A stretch of 64,000 bases of DNA. Origin: Clostridium pasteurianum. GTDB lineage: Bacteria; Bacillota; Clostridia; Clostridiales; Clostridiaceae. How positions within the stretch are numbered: the stretch's first letter is position 1; each line of letters starts with the position of its first letter. The position numbers and the translations under genes are program-made. The stretch is taken from assembly GCF_001705235.1 (NCBI RefSeq), contig NZ_MCGV01000002.1, positions 62,001-126,000 of the forward strand, read 5' to 3'. This document shows, piece by piece, positions 34,029-43,332 of this stretch. The notes below the pieces were generated by a model. That model had not been told where the DNA came from, searched no databases, and worked only from the letters and a program-made list of their open reading frames with translations.

Positions 34029-34105
34029 AATTATCTATTCCTATGCTTTTATATAGAAAAATTTTACACAAAGCAAAAGGACAATACATTAAAAATTAAG
34101 AATAA

Positions 34106-34155
34106 AAGAAGAATTAAGAATGACGGAAAATCTTTCCTCATTCTTAATTCTTCTT
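34106..34155. terminator. Bidirectional hairpin terminator of GAAGAATTAAGAAT type
   Basis: AAGAAGAATTAAGAATGA (34106-34123) is perfectly complementary to 34138-34155 and is followed by a T-run, between two convergent genes. Similar GAAGAATTAAGAAT words recur at 32431, 55530-55620 and 58030. Confidence 0.85.
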
Positions 34156-34226
34156 TTTTAATATCTTTGCTTTAAAATATTTATACACTAAAAACTATCA
34201 ATTTTTTAGCATAGCATCAACATGAC

Positions 34227-34961
34227 TTAATTCCAGAAAACTACAACTTGTTTTGTTGTTTCATCTACATATGTCATATATCTTATAGAATCTTCAAACT
34301 GGCTTCTAGACATACTTATATATTTAGAAGTATCCCATGGATTTATTACTACTACAGTACTTGGAGTTACACTCTTTATTGAATAGGAATGTTCTCCATT
34401 TCCTATAATACCTTTGCTTTCATCTGCTTTAGTAAAATCACAAGCAGCTGTAATACCATTTCCAGATGCACATCTTGAAGCCATAGTATTCATTATGTTA
34501 GTTTTGTTAGTAGCTCCATAAACAGTATTTTTCCTAAATCCTGTGAACTGTACAAATACATCACAAGCAAAACAACCATTATAAATATTCATAGCTTTTT
34601 GCAATCCAGCTTCTACAACTCTAGCATCAAGGTCTCCAGTTACATATGCATCGTCTACATCTTCCTCTGATACTGTTTGCCTTCCTGCTCCAAAGTTAAG
34701 TGTATAACTATAATCATTATTAACTGAAATCATTCTCCTAAAAAGACTTCTACCAAATCTACTGTTATCTAGTGCCTGTATTGCAGAAATAGCACCACAA
34801 TCACCAACATCTCCTTGATAGATTGTACTTAATTTACCATCAAGTTGGTTTGTTGGATCACCAGTTGTTCTTGCAAATGCAGAAAATGGTGTAAATAAAG
34901 TAGCAGCAACAATAAGTAACGATAGAAACGAAGTAATAATTTTTGTTTTGATTTTTCTCAT
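34227..34961 (-). CDS. Secreted calpain-like cysteine protease
   Basis: Exported protein of 244 residues. A signal peptide (about 1-30, ending SAFA) precedes a papain-fold core with the calpain triad in order: Cys55 in QGDVGDCGAISAIQAL, His191 in GNGEHSYSIKSV and Asn207 in INPWDTSKY. This is the family C2 arrangement. Unlike eukaryotic calpains there is no calcium EF-hand or C2-like domain. Two further Cys (about 130, 133) may form a disulfide. It is a single gene; substrate unknown. Bacterial secreted C2 proteases are uncommon. Confidence 0.85.
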   Translation of the reverse strand: MRKIKTKIITSFLSLLIVAATLFTPFSAFARTTGDPTNQLDGKLSTIYQGDVGDCGAISAIQALDNSRFGRSLFRRMISVNNDYSYTLNFGAGRQTVSEEDVDDAYVTGDLDARVVEAGLQKAMNIYNGCFACDVFVQFTGFRKNTVYGATNKTNIMNTMASRCASGNGITAACDFTKADESKGIIGNGEHSYSIKSVTPSTVVVINPWDTSKYISMSRSQFEDSIRYMTYVDETTKQVVVFWN

Positions 34962-35512
34962 TTTTAAATCTCCCTTAGCAATTTTTTTAATGCATTAAAT
35001 ATATTCCCTTTTATGCCTTATGCTTGTCCTATATAATAATTTTTTACAGCATTATATTATAGGATTGAGCTATTGATATATTATTAAATTCTAATAACTT
35101 AGCTTGTATAGTTAAACTTCTTACCATTAATACAAAAACCAGGTCATTAAATTTTATCTTTATCATGGCTGCTAATCCTAAATACTTATAATTATATATT
35201 ATATTGCAAGCAAGTTAAATTGTACCACTAGATTTGTATATGCGCAATATGTAAAAGTAAATTTGCCATTTAACTCTTAATATTATAGATGGCATAAAAT
35301 CGTTACAAGAGCCACATATACTCATATGAATACTGATACTAAAAACCATGAGATTTTTAGTTATATAACATAATTACATTTTCAAATTGATACTTTTATT
35401 AAAAAGTTCATTCAAAATTATGTAAGAAAGGATAATATTACAATATATAGAATGATATATATACCACTTTTATTAAGGAATGGTATATATAAAAATATTG
35501 GGGGACTTTATA
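34962..35512. other. Intergenic promoter region between calpain-like and PLC genes
   Basis: AT-rich divergent region of about 550 bases. Two dyads are visible: ACTAAAAA with TTTTTAGT (35338-35361) and, closer to the phospholipase start, ATATATACCA (35457-35466) with TGGTATATAT (35481-35490), possibly operators. No gene or RNA was recognised. Confidence 0.5.
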
Positions 35513-36649
35513 ATGAAAAGTATAAATAAATTTATAACGTTTTTGCTATCATTGAGCATTATATTGATTTGCGGCAATAATGTAAAAGCATTTCAACCAG
35601 TTTCACACTATGTTATTATTGAAAAAGCGTCAAAAAACTTATCAGATAATTCTATAATACGTAAATCTATAGAAAACTATCCTAACATTGCAGCTTGGGG
35701 AAGTGTTGGTCCCGATTTAGGTTATATGCAAGTAGGGCAACTTGGAAATTATTCTCCTTGGGCAGATAGATATCACTATTATAAAGTTGGTAGTTATGCT
35801 TCTACACAGCTTAAAAATGCACTTCAGTCAGGAGATATGAAAAAAATAGCTTTTGCTGCAGGATGGGTATCGCATATCAGTGGTGATTTAGCATGTCACG
35901 GAATTTATGTAAACCCAGAGTGTGGAGTATATCTTGATAATATTAATGGAAGAAAGATGCATGCTCAAATGGAAAAAGAAGCAGAGCCTTATGCTTGGGT
36001 AAACATAGGTGGACATTCTATAAATGATTATAATTCTACTAACATACCAAATAATATTTTTAAAAATGTGGACAGTATACCCTTTGATTTAATGAATGCA
36101 ACATCACAACAAATTTACGGGACTAGCCCTTCGGTTGCTGAAGAAAAATTGTGGGCTAAAACTTTATTTACTGGATTTAAAACAGGCATAGGCTATAATT
36201 ACGTTAATTATAATGAATCAAAACAGTTTTTATCAAATGGTACTAGAGAAGAACGACTCAAAAATGCATTTAATGAAGGTGAAGACCAATGCTATAAATT
36301 ATTATCTTATTCTGAAGCTGGTGATTATAGCAAGTTTACCGACAGATGGAATTTAGATGTTGGACGAAGTAATTCGCCTATAAGTTCACTTACTGCAATA
36401 ATTACTACGGGAACAAAATTAGGAGCTGGAACTGATGATGATATTTACTTTGGTATTCATCTTAAAAGCGGTGAAAAAAAAGAATGGTTACTAGATAAAC
36501 AAACCTACAATGATTTTGAAAATGGAGCCTGTGACGAATACTATCTATATATAAACAATGTAGACTTCATGCCTAAAATGGTTGATAATGTATGGATTAG
36601 AAAAAATCCACAGGTTCCTTTGGTTCAAATTGGTTCTTTAAATCTATAA
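35513..36649 (+). CDS. Zinc-dependent phospholipase C (alpha-toxin-like), C-terminally frameshifted
   Basis: Secreted phospholipase C related to Clostridium perfringens alpha-toxin. After a signal peptide (about 1-26) the zinc domain shows SHYVI, GSVGPDLGYM, DRYHYY, WVSHISGDLACHG and HAQMEKEAE, with the His/Asp/Glu ligands of the family. A PLAT membrane-binding domain begins near residue 308 (GAGTDDDIYFGIHL, EWLLDKQTYNDFENG). The frame is lost just after NVWIRK: the A6 run at 36601-36606 needs one more A to continue into the rest of PLAT, found in another frame to 36777. As read, the protein ends with 14 wrong residues (from NPQVP). Catalysis may persist, but membrane binding should suffer. 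Start ATG 35513 follows GGGG. Confidence 0.88.
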   Translation: MKSINKFITFLLSLSIILICGNNVKAFQPVSHYVIIEKASKNLSDNSIIRKSIENYPNIAAWGSVGPDLGYMQVGQLGNYSPWADRYHYYKVGSYASTQLKNALQSGDMKKIAFAAGWVSHISGDLACHGIYVNPECGVYLDNINGRKMHAQMEKEAEPYAWVNIGGHSINDYNSTNIPNNIFKNVDSIPFDLMNATSQQIYGTSPSVAEEKLWAKTLFTGFKTGIGYNYVNYNESKQFLSNGTREERLKNAFNEGEDQCYKLLSYSEAGDYSKFTDRWNLDVGRSNSPISSLTAIITTGTKLGAGTDDDIYFGIHLKSGEKKEWLLDKQTYNDFENGACDEYYLYINNVDFMPKMVDNVWIRKNPQVPLVQIGSLNL

Positions 36650-36777
36650 AGGTTGATGCTAATGGTAATGATGTTTTAGATACTTCACCAAATAAATGGC
36701 TTGATGGAAATACCCAAGTAATTTTCAATACAGATTGGTCAAGTGTAACAAATACATCAGATCCAGTATTTAATTAA
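36601..36777 (+). pseudogene. Out-of-frame C-terminal half of the PLC PLAT domain
   Basis: Coding sequence in the frame shifted by one base relative to the upstream phospholipase: STGSFGSNWFFKSIKVDANG, then NDVLDTSPNKWLDGNTQVIF, ending DPVFN and TAA at 36775-36777. It aligns with the alpha-toxin C-terminus (NIKV-ANG, INEWISGN). One A added to 36601-36606 joins it to the phospholipase. Confidence 0.85.
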
Positions 36778-36791
36778 AAGGAAGTTTTATT

Positions 36792-37091
36792 ATGATTAGT
36801 AATAAAGTTTATACATTAAAGAAGTCCTTAGAAATTTTATCCTTTATCATAGGTGTTTCTAGTGTTCTTCTAATTTTAAATATATTTCTTAGATTTATTC
36901 CATTTATTAAGCAGGGAGAATTTCCACTGTTAATTCCCATATATGTATCACCTTTAGGGGTTATAATTGCTATATTATCTTTAATAAAAAATAAGAATCT
37001 AATAGCTCTATGTGGCTTAACAATAAATTTAGTACTTATACTATTAGAAATATTTTTTATTATTATAGCGCCAAGTGTATTATTACATTAA
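36792..37091 (+). CDS. Small hydrophobic membrane protein, unknown
   Basis: Protein of 99 residues with three predicted membrane helices (about 10-34, 45-62, 67-95). It begins 15 bases after the true end of the phospholipase C gene with its own AAAAGGAAG site, so it is likely co-transcribed. No family was recognised. Confidence 0.7.
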   Translation: MISNKVYTLKKSLEILSFIIGVSSVLLILNIFLRFIPFIKQGEFPLLIPIYVSPLGVIIAILSLIKNKNLIALCGLTINLVLILLEIFFIIIAPSVLLH

Positions 37092-37177
37092 GGTACCACT
37101 ATTAAGAGAACTAGAAATTTTCAATAGTAAGCAATATACTAAAATAAAGTATAATAAATTTTATAGATAATATAAAA

Positions 37178-37227
37178 AAGCAAATGCTGACAATGATCTA
37201 AAAGGCCACTATCAGTATTTGCTTTTC
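37178..37227. terminator. Intrinsic terminator, convergent genes
   Basis: AAAGCAAATGCTGA pairs with TCAGTATTTGCTTT (one mismatch), flanked by A- and T-runs, so it can act in both directions. Confidence 0.8.
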
Positions 37228-37261
37228 ACTCTACACATATATTTATAATCCCTTACATATT

Positions 37262-38203
37262 TTATTTATGAGTTTTTATCCATTGACTCCATGTTGTATT
37301 AAAATTATCATTATTTTCATAGCAATAATTATAAAAGTCCTTTAAAAATTTAGAACGCGTTTTTGCATCAGATGCACTGGATGCATCTTGTCCAGATAAT
37401 AAATTTGCACCACCAATTAATTGCTGCCTTTTCATAATATCATTAAAGCTTACGTTTTTTGCATTTTTCATCATATCATACATTGCCATAAATGTAGTAG
37501 TTCTTCCTACCCCACCCCTGCAATGAAAATTTAGCCACGTACCACTAGGAAGTTTTTTTATAAATGATATAAATGAATCAACCTCAACATCTTGAGGCCT
37601 TTTATGATCCGGAACTGCAAATCTTACATATCCAATACCTAGAGATTTTGCTAATTGTTCTTCAGTTTGAACATTTTTAATATCATTAATTTTAGAGATA
37701 TTTCCAACAGACTTTTTGCTTTTACTATTAATCTTTAATTCTTTAGATGCTTTTATTGTATTCAATTTATTTTTTTCATCGTTTACAACTTGATCTTGTG
37801 TAAGATTTATATTTTCATCGTCCTTTTTGCCATACCAACTGACACCAATTCCATTTACAAATAAATGTGATTCTTCCCTTAAATCCACATCTATAGTAGG
37901 ATATTTTCCAATATTTTCTTTTATTAACTTAAGACTGTTTTGAGAAACTGCGCCACTTCCAGACATATTCATTGTTGAAAGTCCATTTAAATTTATGGAA
38001 GTTTGTTTATTTATTTTTGTACTTGTACTTCTATAATTCTTGGGCAATGCAATTTTATTATCATTATCAACTACTAACTTTACACCTTTCGAATACATTG
38101 AAGATTTAATTTTTTGTTTTTTTGCTACATTTGAATTACAACCACTAATTAAGAGTACTACTATTGATAAGACTAAAACTAAAGTTAAATTTTTACTTTT
38201 CAC
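37262..38203 (-). CDS. Lipoprotein protein-tyrosine-phosphatase-like (phytase-type) enzyme
   Basis: Exported lipoprotein of 313 residues. The lipobox LISGC (Cys near 21) follows a hydrophobic helix. The catalytic P-loop is HCRGGVGRTT (HCX5R), with an upstream conserved Asp/Pro loop in VPDHKRPQ as general acid, and DVDLREESHLFVNG as a partner element. This is the pattern of PTP-like inositol polyphosphatases (phytases) and bacterial PTP-like effectors. Start GTG 38203 follows AAGGAGAT; the upstream ORF part lacks a site. Likely role is phosphate release outside the cell, or signalling lipid dephosphorylation. Confidence 0.82.
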   Translation of the reverse strand: MKSKNLTLVLVLSIVVLLISGCNSNVAKKQKIKSSMYSKGVKLVVDNDNKIALPKNYRSTSTKINKQTSINLNGLSTMNMSGSGAVSQNSLKLIKENIGKYPTIDVDLREESHLFVNGIGVSWYGKKDDENINLTQDQVVNDEKNKLNTIKASKELKINSKSKKSVGNISKINDIKNVQTEEQLAKSLGIGYVRFAVPDHKRPQDVEVDSFISFIKKLPSGTWLNFHCRGGVGRTTTFMAMYDMMKNAKNVSFNDIMKRQQLIGGANLLSGQDASSASDAKTRSKFLKDFYNYCYENNDNFNTTWSQWIKTHK

Positions 38204-38469
38204 TTGTACATCTCCTTTTTTAGCACTAATGTATATTAAAACAAACATGTAAATAATTTACTTGCCATTATACTACCATAAACAAATTAAAAATATTTTA
38301 ATAGTAATTTAATAAAATATTATAATTACAGATATGTCTAAAATTATAATATCTACTAATATACTTTTCTTATTAAACTTTATGCAGTTACTCCCTTGTT
38401 CATATAACGAGTGTTTAAAGTATTTTCATATGATATAATAAAAAATATAAATCTAGTGCGAGGTAATAT

Positions 38470-39297
38470 ATGATAGATACATATGAAGATATGATTAATA
38501 AAGAATTGAAAATAGATTGTAAAAAATGTTTTGGCCTGTGCTGCACAGCACTTTACTTTTCAGTATGCGATGGCTTTCCTGAAGATAAGGCTGCTGGTAA
38601 ACCGTGTATAAACTTGCAATCTAGCTTTGCATGTTCTGTTCACAAAAATCTTAGAGAAAATGGACTTAAAGGCTGCATATCCTATGACTGTTTTGGTGCC
38701 GGTCAGAAAATAGCTCAAATTACTTTTAAGGAACATGATTGGCAGAAGCATCCTGAAATAAAAGAAGAAATGTTTGAAGCTTTTCTTATTATGAGACAAC
38801 TTCATGAAATGCTGTGGTATTTAACTGAGGCATTCTCGCTGCAAACAAATATGGATATTAAAAGAAAAATAGATTTACTTATAAATGATACGCAAAAGCT
38901 TACATATCTTTCTGCTCAAGATTTGATAAACCTTGATGTGGACTCACATAGAGATAAAGTCAATGGTTTTCTTAGAGATACCAGCGAAATGATACGTTCT
39001 AAAATTAATGGAAAAAAATCTAAAAGATTCGATTACTTTGGTGCAGATCTCAGAAAGTTAAATCTCAGGGGGGCAGACTTAAGAGGAGCATGTCTTATCG
39101 CCGCAAATCTTAAAGGAGCAGATTTAAACGGTGCTGATTTCATAGGTGCAGACCTTAGGGATGCAGATTTTAGTGGAGCTACTCTAGAAAACAGTATTTT
39201 TTTAACTCAAGGGCAAATTAATGCAGCAAAAGGCAATTCAAAGACAAAGCTGCCAGAAAAGTTATCTTATCCAGAACACTGGGAAAAAACGAGGTGA
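38470..39297 (+). CDS. Cys-rich pentapeptide-repeat protein
   Basis: Cytoplasmic protein of 275 residues with two parts. Residues 17-75 hold many cysteines (CKKCFGLCC, KPC, ACSVH, KGCISYDC), like a metal or Fe-S site. After a helical middle, residues about 193-245 form pentapeptide repeats (FGADLRKLNLRGADLRGACL in part, then ANLKGADLNGADFIGADLRD), a right-handed beta helix as in Qnr/MfpA-like proteins. The ending YPEHWEK is typical of this clostridial group. Function unknown. A small membrane protein follows 8 bases later. Confidence 0.82.
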   Translation: MIDTYEDMINKELKIDCKKCFGLCCTALYFSVCDGFPEDKAAGKPCINLQSSFACSVHKNLRENGLKGCISYDCFGAGQKIAQITFKEHDWQKHPEIKEEMFEAFLIMRQLHEMLWYLTEAFSLQTNMDIKRKIDLLINDTQKLTYLSAQDLINLDVDSHRDKVNGFLRDTSEMIRSKINGKKSKRFDYFGADLRKLNLRGADLRGACLIAANLKGADLNGADFIGADLRDADFSGATLENSIFLTQGQINAAKGNSKTKLPEKLSYPEHWEKTR

Positions 39298-39304
39298 TTT
39301 TCAC

Positions 39305-39478
39305 TTGAAAGACAATAGACTCATAGGAACACTTATAACTTGCACATGCACAATATTTGTACTCAGCATATGCATTAGAAGATTTATAGTAACAAGAGAT
39401 CCACTTACATCCTTTTATATAGGAGTTTTGCTTATAATATTTACTGCTAACATTATTTATTATAAATGTGATGTATAA
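39305..39478 (+). CDS. Small two-helix membrane protein
   Basis: Protein of 57 residues starting at TTG 39305 behind GAGGTGA, with two membrane helices (about 6-24 and 35-52) and several Cys (CTCT). It is probably co-transcribed with the pentapeptide-repeat gene. Not recognised. Confidence 0.5.
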   Translation: MKDNRLIGTLITCTCTIFVLSICIRRFIVTRDPLTSFYIGVLLIIFTANIIYYKCDV

Positions 39479-39600
39479 AAGTACTAGCAATAATTAATTT
39501 ATTAATATTAAATGTAACCCTTAATGCTCATATACATATATTAACATTAGGGTATGACATTTATGTCGCCCAATATTTGTATAAATTAGGAGAGATATGA

Positions 39601-39990
39601 ATGGCTGGTTCAATTAATACTGTAAATGCTACAGGTGCTAATATAGCTGAGGCTACTGGCAGCGCACAAGCAGTTGAAGTTATCACTACTGCGGATACCA
39701 CTTTGACCGTTACTTTAGAAACAACTGCTACTAGAGTATTGGTAAATAATCCAGTAACCTACACTATAACAGTTAAAAATACTGGCACAGCTACAGCTCA
39801 AGCTGTACAATTTTCCGATGTTATTGACACTACCTACTTTACCTTTGGAACAGTAACTTCACCAAATAACGAGCTTAGTTATGATGCTACTTCACACTCA
39901 GTTATTGGTTCTCTTGGAGACATTACAGCTACTACGTCAGTTGTAGTTACAGTTACTTTAACAGGTAAAGCAGCAACTCCAACATCATAA
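39601..39990 (+). CDS. DUF11-type single-domain protein
   Basis: Protein of 129 residues, Thr/Val/Ala-rich and without Cys. Residues about 45-125 match the DUF11 beta-sandwich repeat: TVTLETTATRVLVNNPVTYT, NTGTATAQAVQFSDVID, and LGDITATTSVVVTVTL. No signal peptide is visible. Start ATG 39601 follows AGGAGAG. DUF11 repeats occur in surface and spore proteins; the next gene carries a diverged domain of the same kind, so the pair may act together. Confidence 0.75.
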   Translation: MAGSINTVNATGANIAEATGSAQAVEVITTADTTLTVTLETTATRVLVNNPVTYTITVKNTGTATAQAVQFSDVIDTTYFTFGTVTSPNNELSYDATSHSVIGSLGDITATTSVVVTVTLTGKAATPTS

Positions 39991-40053
39991 ATTTGATTAA
40001 AACTGAGCCTATTAATTTAGGTTCAGTTATCATTAATAAGGTAGGTATTTTTT

Positions 40054-40548
40054 ATGCTAGATTCAAATTGTTATTTTCCCGTAGCTTTAATGAAAAATTC
40101 TTTAACTGTTAACTCAAGCAATACTTATTCGTGTAATCTATCCTGCTCAGTTATTTTAGTTGAACCTGTTTGGTTAGTTCTTAATCAATATGTTGTTAAA
40201 AAAACTTTAAGTTCCGGAACTAGATTGATTTATTACATCTATATTTTAAATAATCTCAATCATAATATATATAATATATATTTAAAAGATTTTTTGCCAA
40301 AAGGAGTAAAGCTCTCAGGCACTTGTGTTATAAATGGAAAATATAAAATGTGCAAAAATAAGGTTTTCTATAATATTCACCATATAAAAGCTCATTCCTT
40401 TAGTAAAATTATTTTAAGTGTACGTCCAATAACTTCCGGTAAAAAAATAAATTCAATACAAGCTAACTATAGAAAAGATAGAGTCATTATTAATAATCCA
40501 TGTAAAGCATGTGGCACTATCAGTTCAGATGATATCTTGTGTAGGTGA
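40054..40548 (+). CDS. Diverged DUF11-like protein, paralog of the gene at 47.8 kb
   Basis: Protein of 164 residues. The middle resembles DUF11: LIYYIYILNNLNHNIYNIYL then LKDFLPKGVKLSGT and a HHIKAHSFSKIILSV element. The ending NNPCKACG is shared with the protein at 47793-48263 (NNPCKVCS), and both genes have an AAGGTAGGTATTTTT leader before ATG, so they are duplicates. Cys residues at both ends suggest cross-linking or metal binding, as in spore-coat proteins. Role unknown. Confidence 0.7.
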   Translation: MLDSNCYFPVALMKNSLTVNSSNTYSCNLSCSVILVEPVWLVLNQYVVKKTLSSGTRLIYYIYILNNLNHNIYNIYLKDFLPKGVKLSGTCVINGKYKMCKNKVFYNIHHIKAHSFSKIILSVRPITSGKKINSIQANYRKDRVIINNPCKACGTISSDDILCR

Positions 40549-40644
40549 TTATAGACTTAATTAGTCTATTTTTTTTACCTTAAATTATTCATACTAATAT
40601 ACTTCATGTGATAAAATATAATTAGTTTAGTATTGGAGGTACAT

Positions 40645-41466
40645 ATGAGAAATTATAGCAGCGAATTATATATAAAGCTTCAAAAAATAATCAACCAGTC
40701 GGAGATAAATGATCCATACAAGGCTATTGCAAAAGCTTTAATTCAAAATATAGATAATTTTGAGCATATTACTATTGAAAAACTTGCAGAATTATCTTTT
40801 ACTTCGATCTCTACTATATCTAGATTTGTTAAGTTTCTTGGATACAAGAACTTCATTGAATTAAAGGAATATTCTAAATCAAATAAACTTTGTCGTTTTA
40901 TGAGCATGAATGATAACCTTGAAGATTTAAATTTTGATAAGCTTCATGATAAAGATATTTTTAATAATTACATAGATATGATCTGCAGCTCCCTTCAGGG
41001 CTTAAAAGAAACTGTAGATTTTAAAAAAATAGACAAAATAAATGAGATGATTTATTCCTCAGAGCACATATCAATATATGCATTTTTGCTCCCAGGTTCA
41101 CTAGCCAAGTATTATCAATTATCTATGCTTTCTTTAGGTAAGTACTGTGAGTATTACGATTTGTCAGATTCAACTTCAAATGTAACTTCCGAAAAGAGTA
41201 AGCTTTCTTTATTTTTTTCCGTTGATGGAAACTTTATAGAATCATCTAGGGATATTATAGTAAAAGCAAAGGCAAATAACGAAAAACTTGTACTCATAAC
41301 TCAAAATCCAAGAATGAGACTATCAAATATGTTTGATGAAATTTTGTATATGGGAAATTGTGATTCTCCCAAAAGCGGCAGATATAAATTAATGATATTT
41401 ATAGAGATGCTTCTTAATAGATATTATGTAACCTACTATAAAGATGACCTAATTGACACGAAGTAA
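40645..41466 (+). CDS. RpiR-family regulator, probable controller of celF
   Basis: Transcriptional regulator of 273 residues. An N-terminal RpiR helix-turn-helix (TIEKLAELSFTSISTISRFV, then KFLGYKNFIELK) precedes a SIS-like sugar-phosphate domain (ISIYAFLLPGSLAKYYQLSM onward). It lies 0.5 kb upstream of the GH4 6-phospho-beta-glucosidase gene, so a phosphorylated disaccharide is the likely ligand. ATG 40645 follows GGAGG; an upstream TTG overlaps that site. Its last codons and stop (GAAGTAACAG) fall inside a long palindromic repeat. Confidence 0.85.
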   Translation: MRNYSSELYIKLQKIINQSEINDPYKAIAKALIQNIDNFEHITIEKLAELSFTSISTISRFVKFLGYKNFIELKEYSKSNKLCRFMSMNDNLEDLNFDKLHDKDIFNNYIDMICSSLQGLKETVDFKKIDKINEMIYSSEHISIYAFLLPGSLAKYYQLSMLSLGKYCEYYDLSDSTSNVTSEKSKLSLFFSVDGNFIESSRDIIVKAKANNEKLVLITQNPRMRLSNMFDEILYMGNCDSPKSGRYKLMIFIEMLLNRYYVTYYKDDLIDTK

Positions 41467-41610
41467 CAGTATTTTGGAAACTATTTAAATAAAACTCAAC
41501 AAGACTTTGCCCCAAATAATGAAAAGACTTAGTAATTTTAATCTGTTTGAGCTTTTTTTCAGCGAGTTATTAAAATTTCTTAGTATTTTCATTATTAAAA
41601 GCTTACCTCC
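41461..41610 (+). repeat. Long palindromic element, copy B1 (right arm truncated)
   Basis: Starts inside the last codons of the RpiR gene (GAAGTAACAGTATTTTGG). The inner arm AATGAAAAGACTTAGTAATT pairs with AATTTCTTAGTATTTTCATT around TTTGAGC...CAGCGAGTTATT. The outer right arm is missing; instead a GGTAGCAGAGCGGAAGAAAA module (41633-41660) leads into copy B2. Confidence 0.8.
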
Positions 41611-41678
41611 ATATAAGCTTTTAATTCGAATTTTCGGTAGCAGAGCGGAAGAAAATCTTCCTTGCCCTTATTCTAAGC

Positions 41679-41863
41679 GAAGTAACAGTATTTTGGAAAC
41701 TGTTTAAATAAAATTGTATAAATCTTAGAGTGATATTTTAAAAAGGCTTAGAAATCTCAATCTGTTTGAACGTTAGTGAGTTATTGAAATTTCTTAGAAT
41801 TTTTAAAATATCACTCTTAGATTTATTAATTTTATTTAATGTTTCAAAATACTGTTACTTCCC
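41679..41863 (+). repeat. Long palindromic element, copy B2
   Basis: Complete imperfect palindrome: GAAGTAACAGTATTTTGGAA pairs with a right end of TTTCAAAATACTGTTACTTC, and GAGTGATATTTTAAAAAGG pairs with a TTTTTAAAATATCACTC arm; centre TTTGAACGTTAGTGAGTTATT-like. Its outer arms match copy B1 and the RpiR 3' end, while the inner arms differ from other copies and pair only within this copy. Confidence 0.85.
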
Positions 41864-41988
41864 TTATTTTCACAATCTGAAAAAAACGGCTTATTTAGAT
41901 GGGTTAAACCTTTTCATGTTATGCTACACTGACACTATAAAAAGATTACAATTAAAAATATCGTATCCATTTAGAGGAGGTATAGTAC

Positions 41989-43332
41989 ATGAAAAAATTA
42001 AAAATCGTTACTATTGGCGGAGGCAGCAGCTACACTCCAGAATTGATGGAGGGTTTTATTAAAAGATATAAAGAACTTCCAGTTACAGAAATTTGGCTGG
42101 TAGATATTGAAGATGGAAAAGAGAAACTTGAAATAGTTGGAGCTATGGCAAAAAGAATGTGGAAGGCTTCAGGCTACCCATGTGAAATACATTTAACGTT
42201 AGATAGAAGAGAAGCTTTAAAAGATGCGGACTTTGTAACAACACAATTCAGAGTAGGTCTTTTAGATGCTAGAATAAAGGATGAGAGAATCCCATTAAGC
42301 CACGGCATATTAGGTCAGGAAACAAATGGTGCAGGAGGAATGTTTAAAGCATTTAGAACCGTACCAGTTATACTTGATATTATTAAAGATATGAAAGAAT
42401 TATGCCCTAATGCATGGCTTATTAACTTTACAAATCCATCAGGCATGATTACAGAAGCTGCAATTAAATACGGCGGATGGAGGAAAACCGTAGGACTTTG
42501 CAATGTCCCTATAAAATGCATGATGATGGTAAGTGAGGCTCTAGATATTCCAATTGACGACTTAACCTTTAAGTTTGCAGGCATTAATCACTTCCACTGG
42601 CACAGGGTCTGGGATAAAACAGGAAAAGAAAGAACAGCAGATGCTATTGATATAATTTATAATCCAAAGAGCACTAAGAAATTTGAAGGTGTATCCAATA
42701 TACAGGACATAAAAATGCAGTATGAACAGCTTAAGGACTTGGGCTTACTTCCTTGTTTCTATCATCGTTATTATTATGCTTCAGATGATATGCTTAAAAA
42801 TGAATTAGAAGAATTTAAAAAGGGTGAAACAAGAGCTGAAGTAGTTAAAAGACTAGAAGCGAAGTTATTTGAATTATATAAAGATCCTAATTTGGATTAC
42901 AAGCCAGAAGAGCTTTCAAAAAGAGGTGGAGCTTATTATTCAGATGCAGCCTGTGAAATAATTAATTCCATTTACAACGATAAGGGTACAACCATGGTAG
43001 TAAGCACTCAGAATAACGGAACAATTTCAGATTTACCTTATGACTGTATTTCTGAAGTATCATCAGTTATAACTGCAAATGGACCAGTACCTATTAACTG
43101 GGGTAAGTTTGATTCCGCACCAAGAGCTCTTTTGCAACACATGAAGGGTATGGAGGAAACAGTAATTAAAGCTGCTGTTACAGGAGATTACAATAAAGCT
43201 TTACATGCTTTCACAATCAATCCTTTAGTACCAAGTGGTCACATTGCAAAGGATCTTTTAGATGAAATGCTGCTTGCACATAAAAAATATCTTCCTCAAT
43301 TTGCAGAAAAAATCAAAGAGCTAGAGAAATAA
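41989..43332 (+). CDS. celF: 6-phospho-beta-glucosidase, GH4 (NAD/Mn-dependent)
   Basis: Cytoplasmic hydrolase of 447 residues that splits phosphorylated cellobiose-type sugars after PTS uptake, using NAD+ and Mn2+ in the unusual GH4 redox mechanism. The NAD loop is TIGGGSSYTPELMEG at the start; metal and substrate residues lie in INFTNPSGM, VGLCNVP (Cys) and AGINHFHW (His). An AGGAGG site precedes ATG 41989. No PTS genes are in view, so the transporter is elsewhere. The RpiR gene upstream probably controls it. A palindromic repeat begins directly at its stop codon. Confidence 0.95.
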   Translation: MKKLKIVTIGGGSSYTPELMEGFIKRYKELPVTEIWLVDIEDGKEKLEIVGAMAKRMWKASGYPCEIHLTLDRREALKDADFVTTQFRVGLLDARIKDERIPLSHGILGQETNGAGGMFKAFRTVPVILDIIKDMKELCPNAWLINFTNPSGMITEAAIKYGGWRKTVGLCNVPIKCMMMVSEALDIPIDDLTFKFAGINHFHWHRVWDKTGKERTADAIDIIYNPKSTKKFEGVSNIQDIKMQYEQLKDLGLLPCFYHRYYYASDDMLKNELEEFKKGETRAEVVKRLEAKLFELYKDPNLDYKPEELSKRGGAYYSDAACEIINSIYNDKGTTMVVSTQNNGTISDLPYDCISEVSSVITANGPVPINWGKFDSAPRALLQHMKGMEETVIKAAVTGDYNKALHAFTINPLVPSGHIAKDLLDEMLLAHKKYLPQFAEKIKELEK

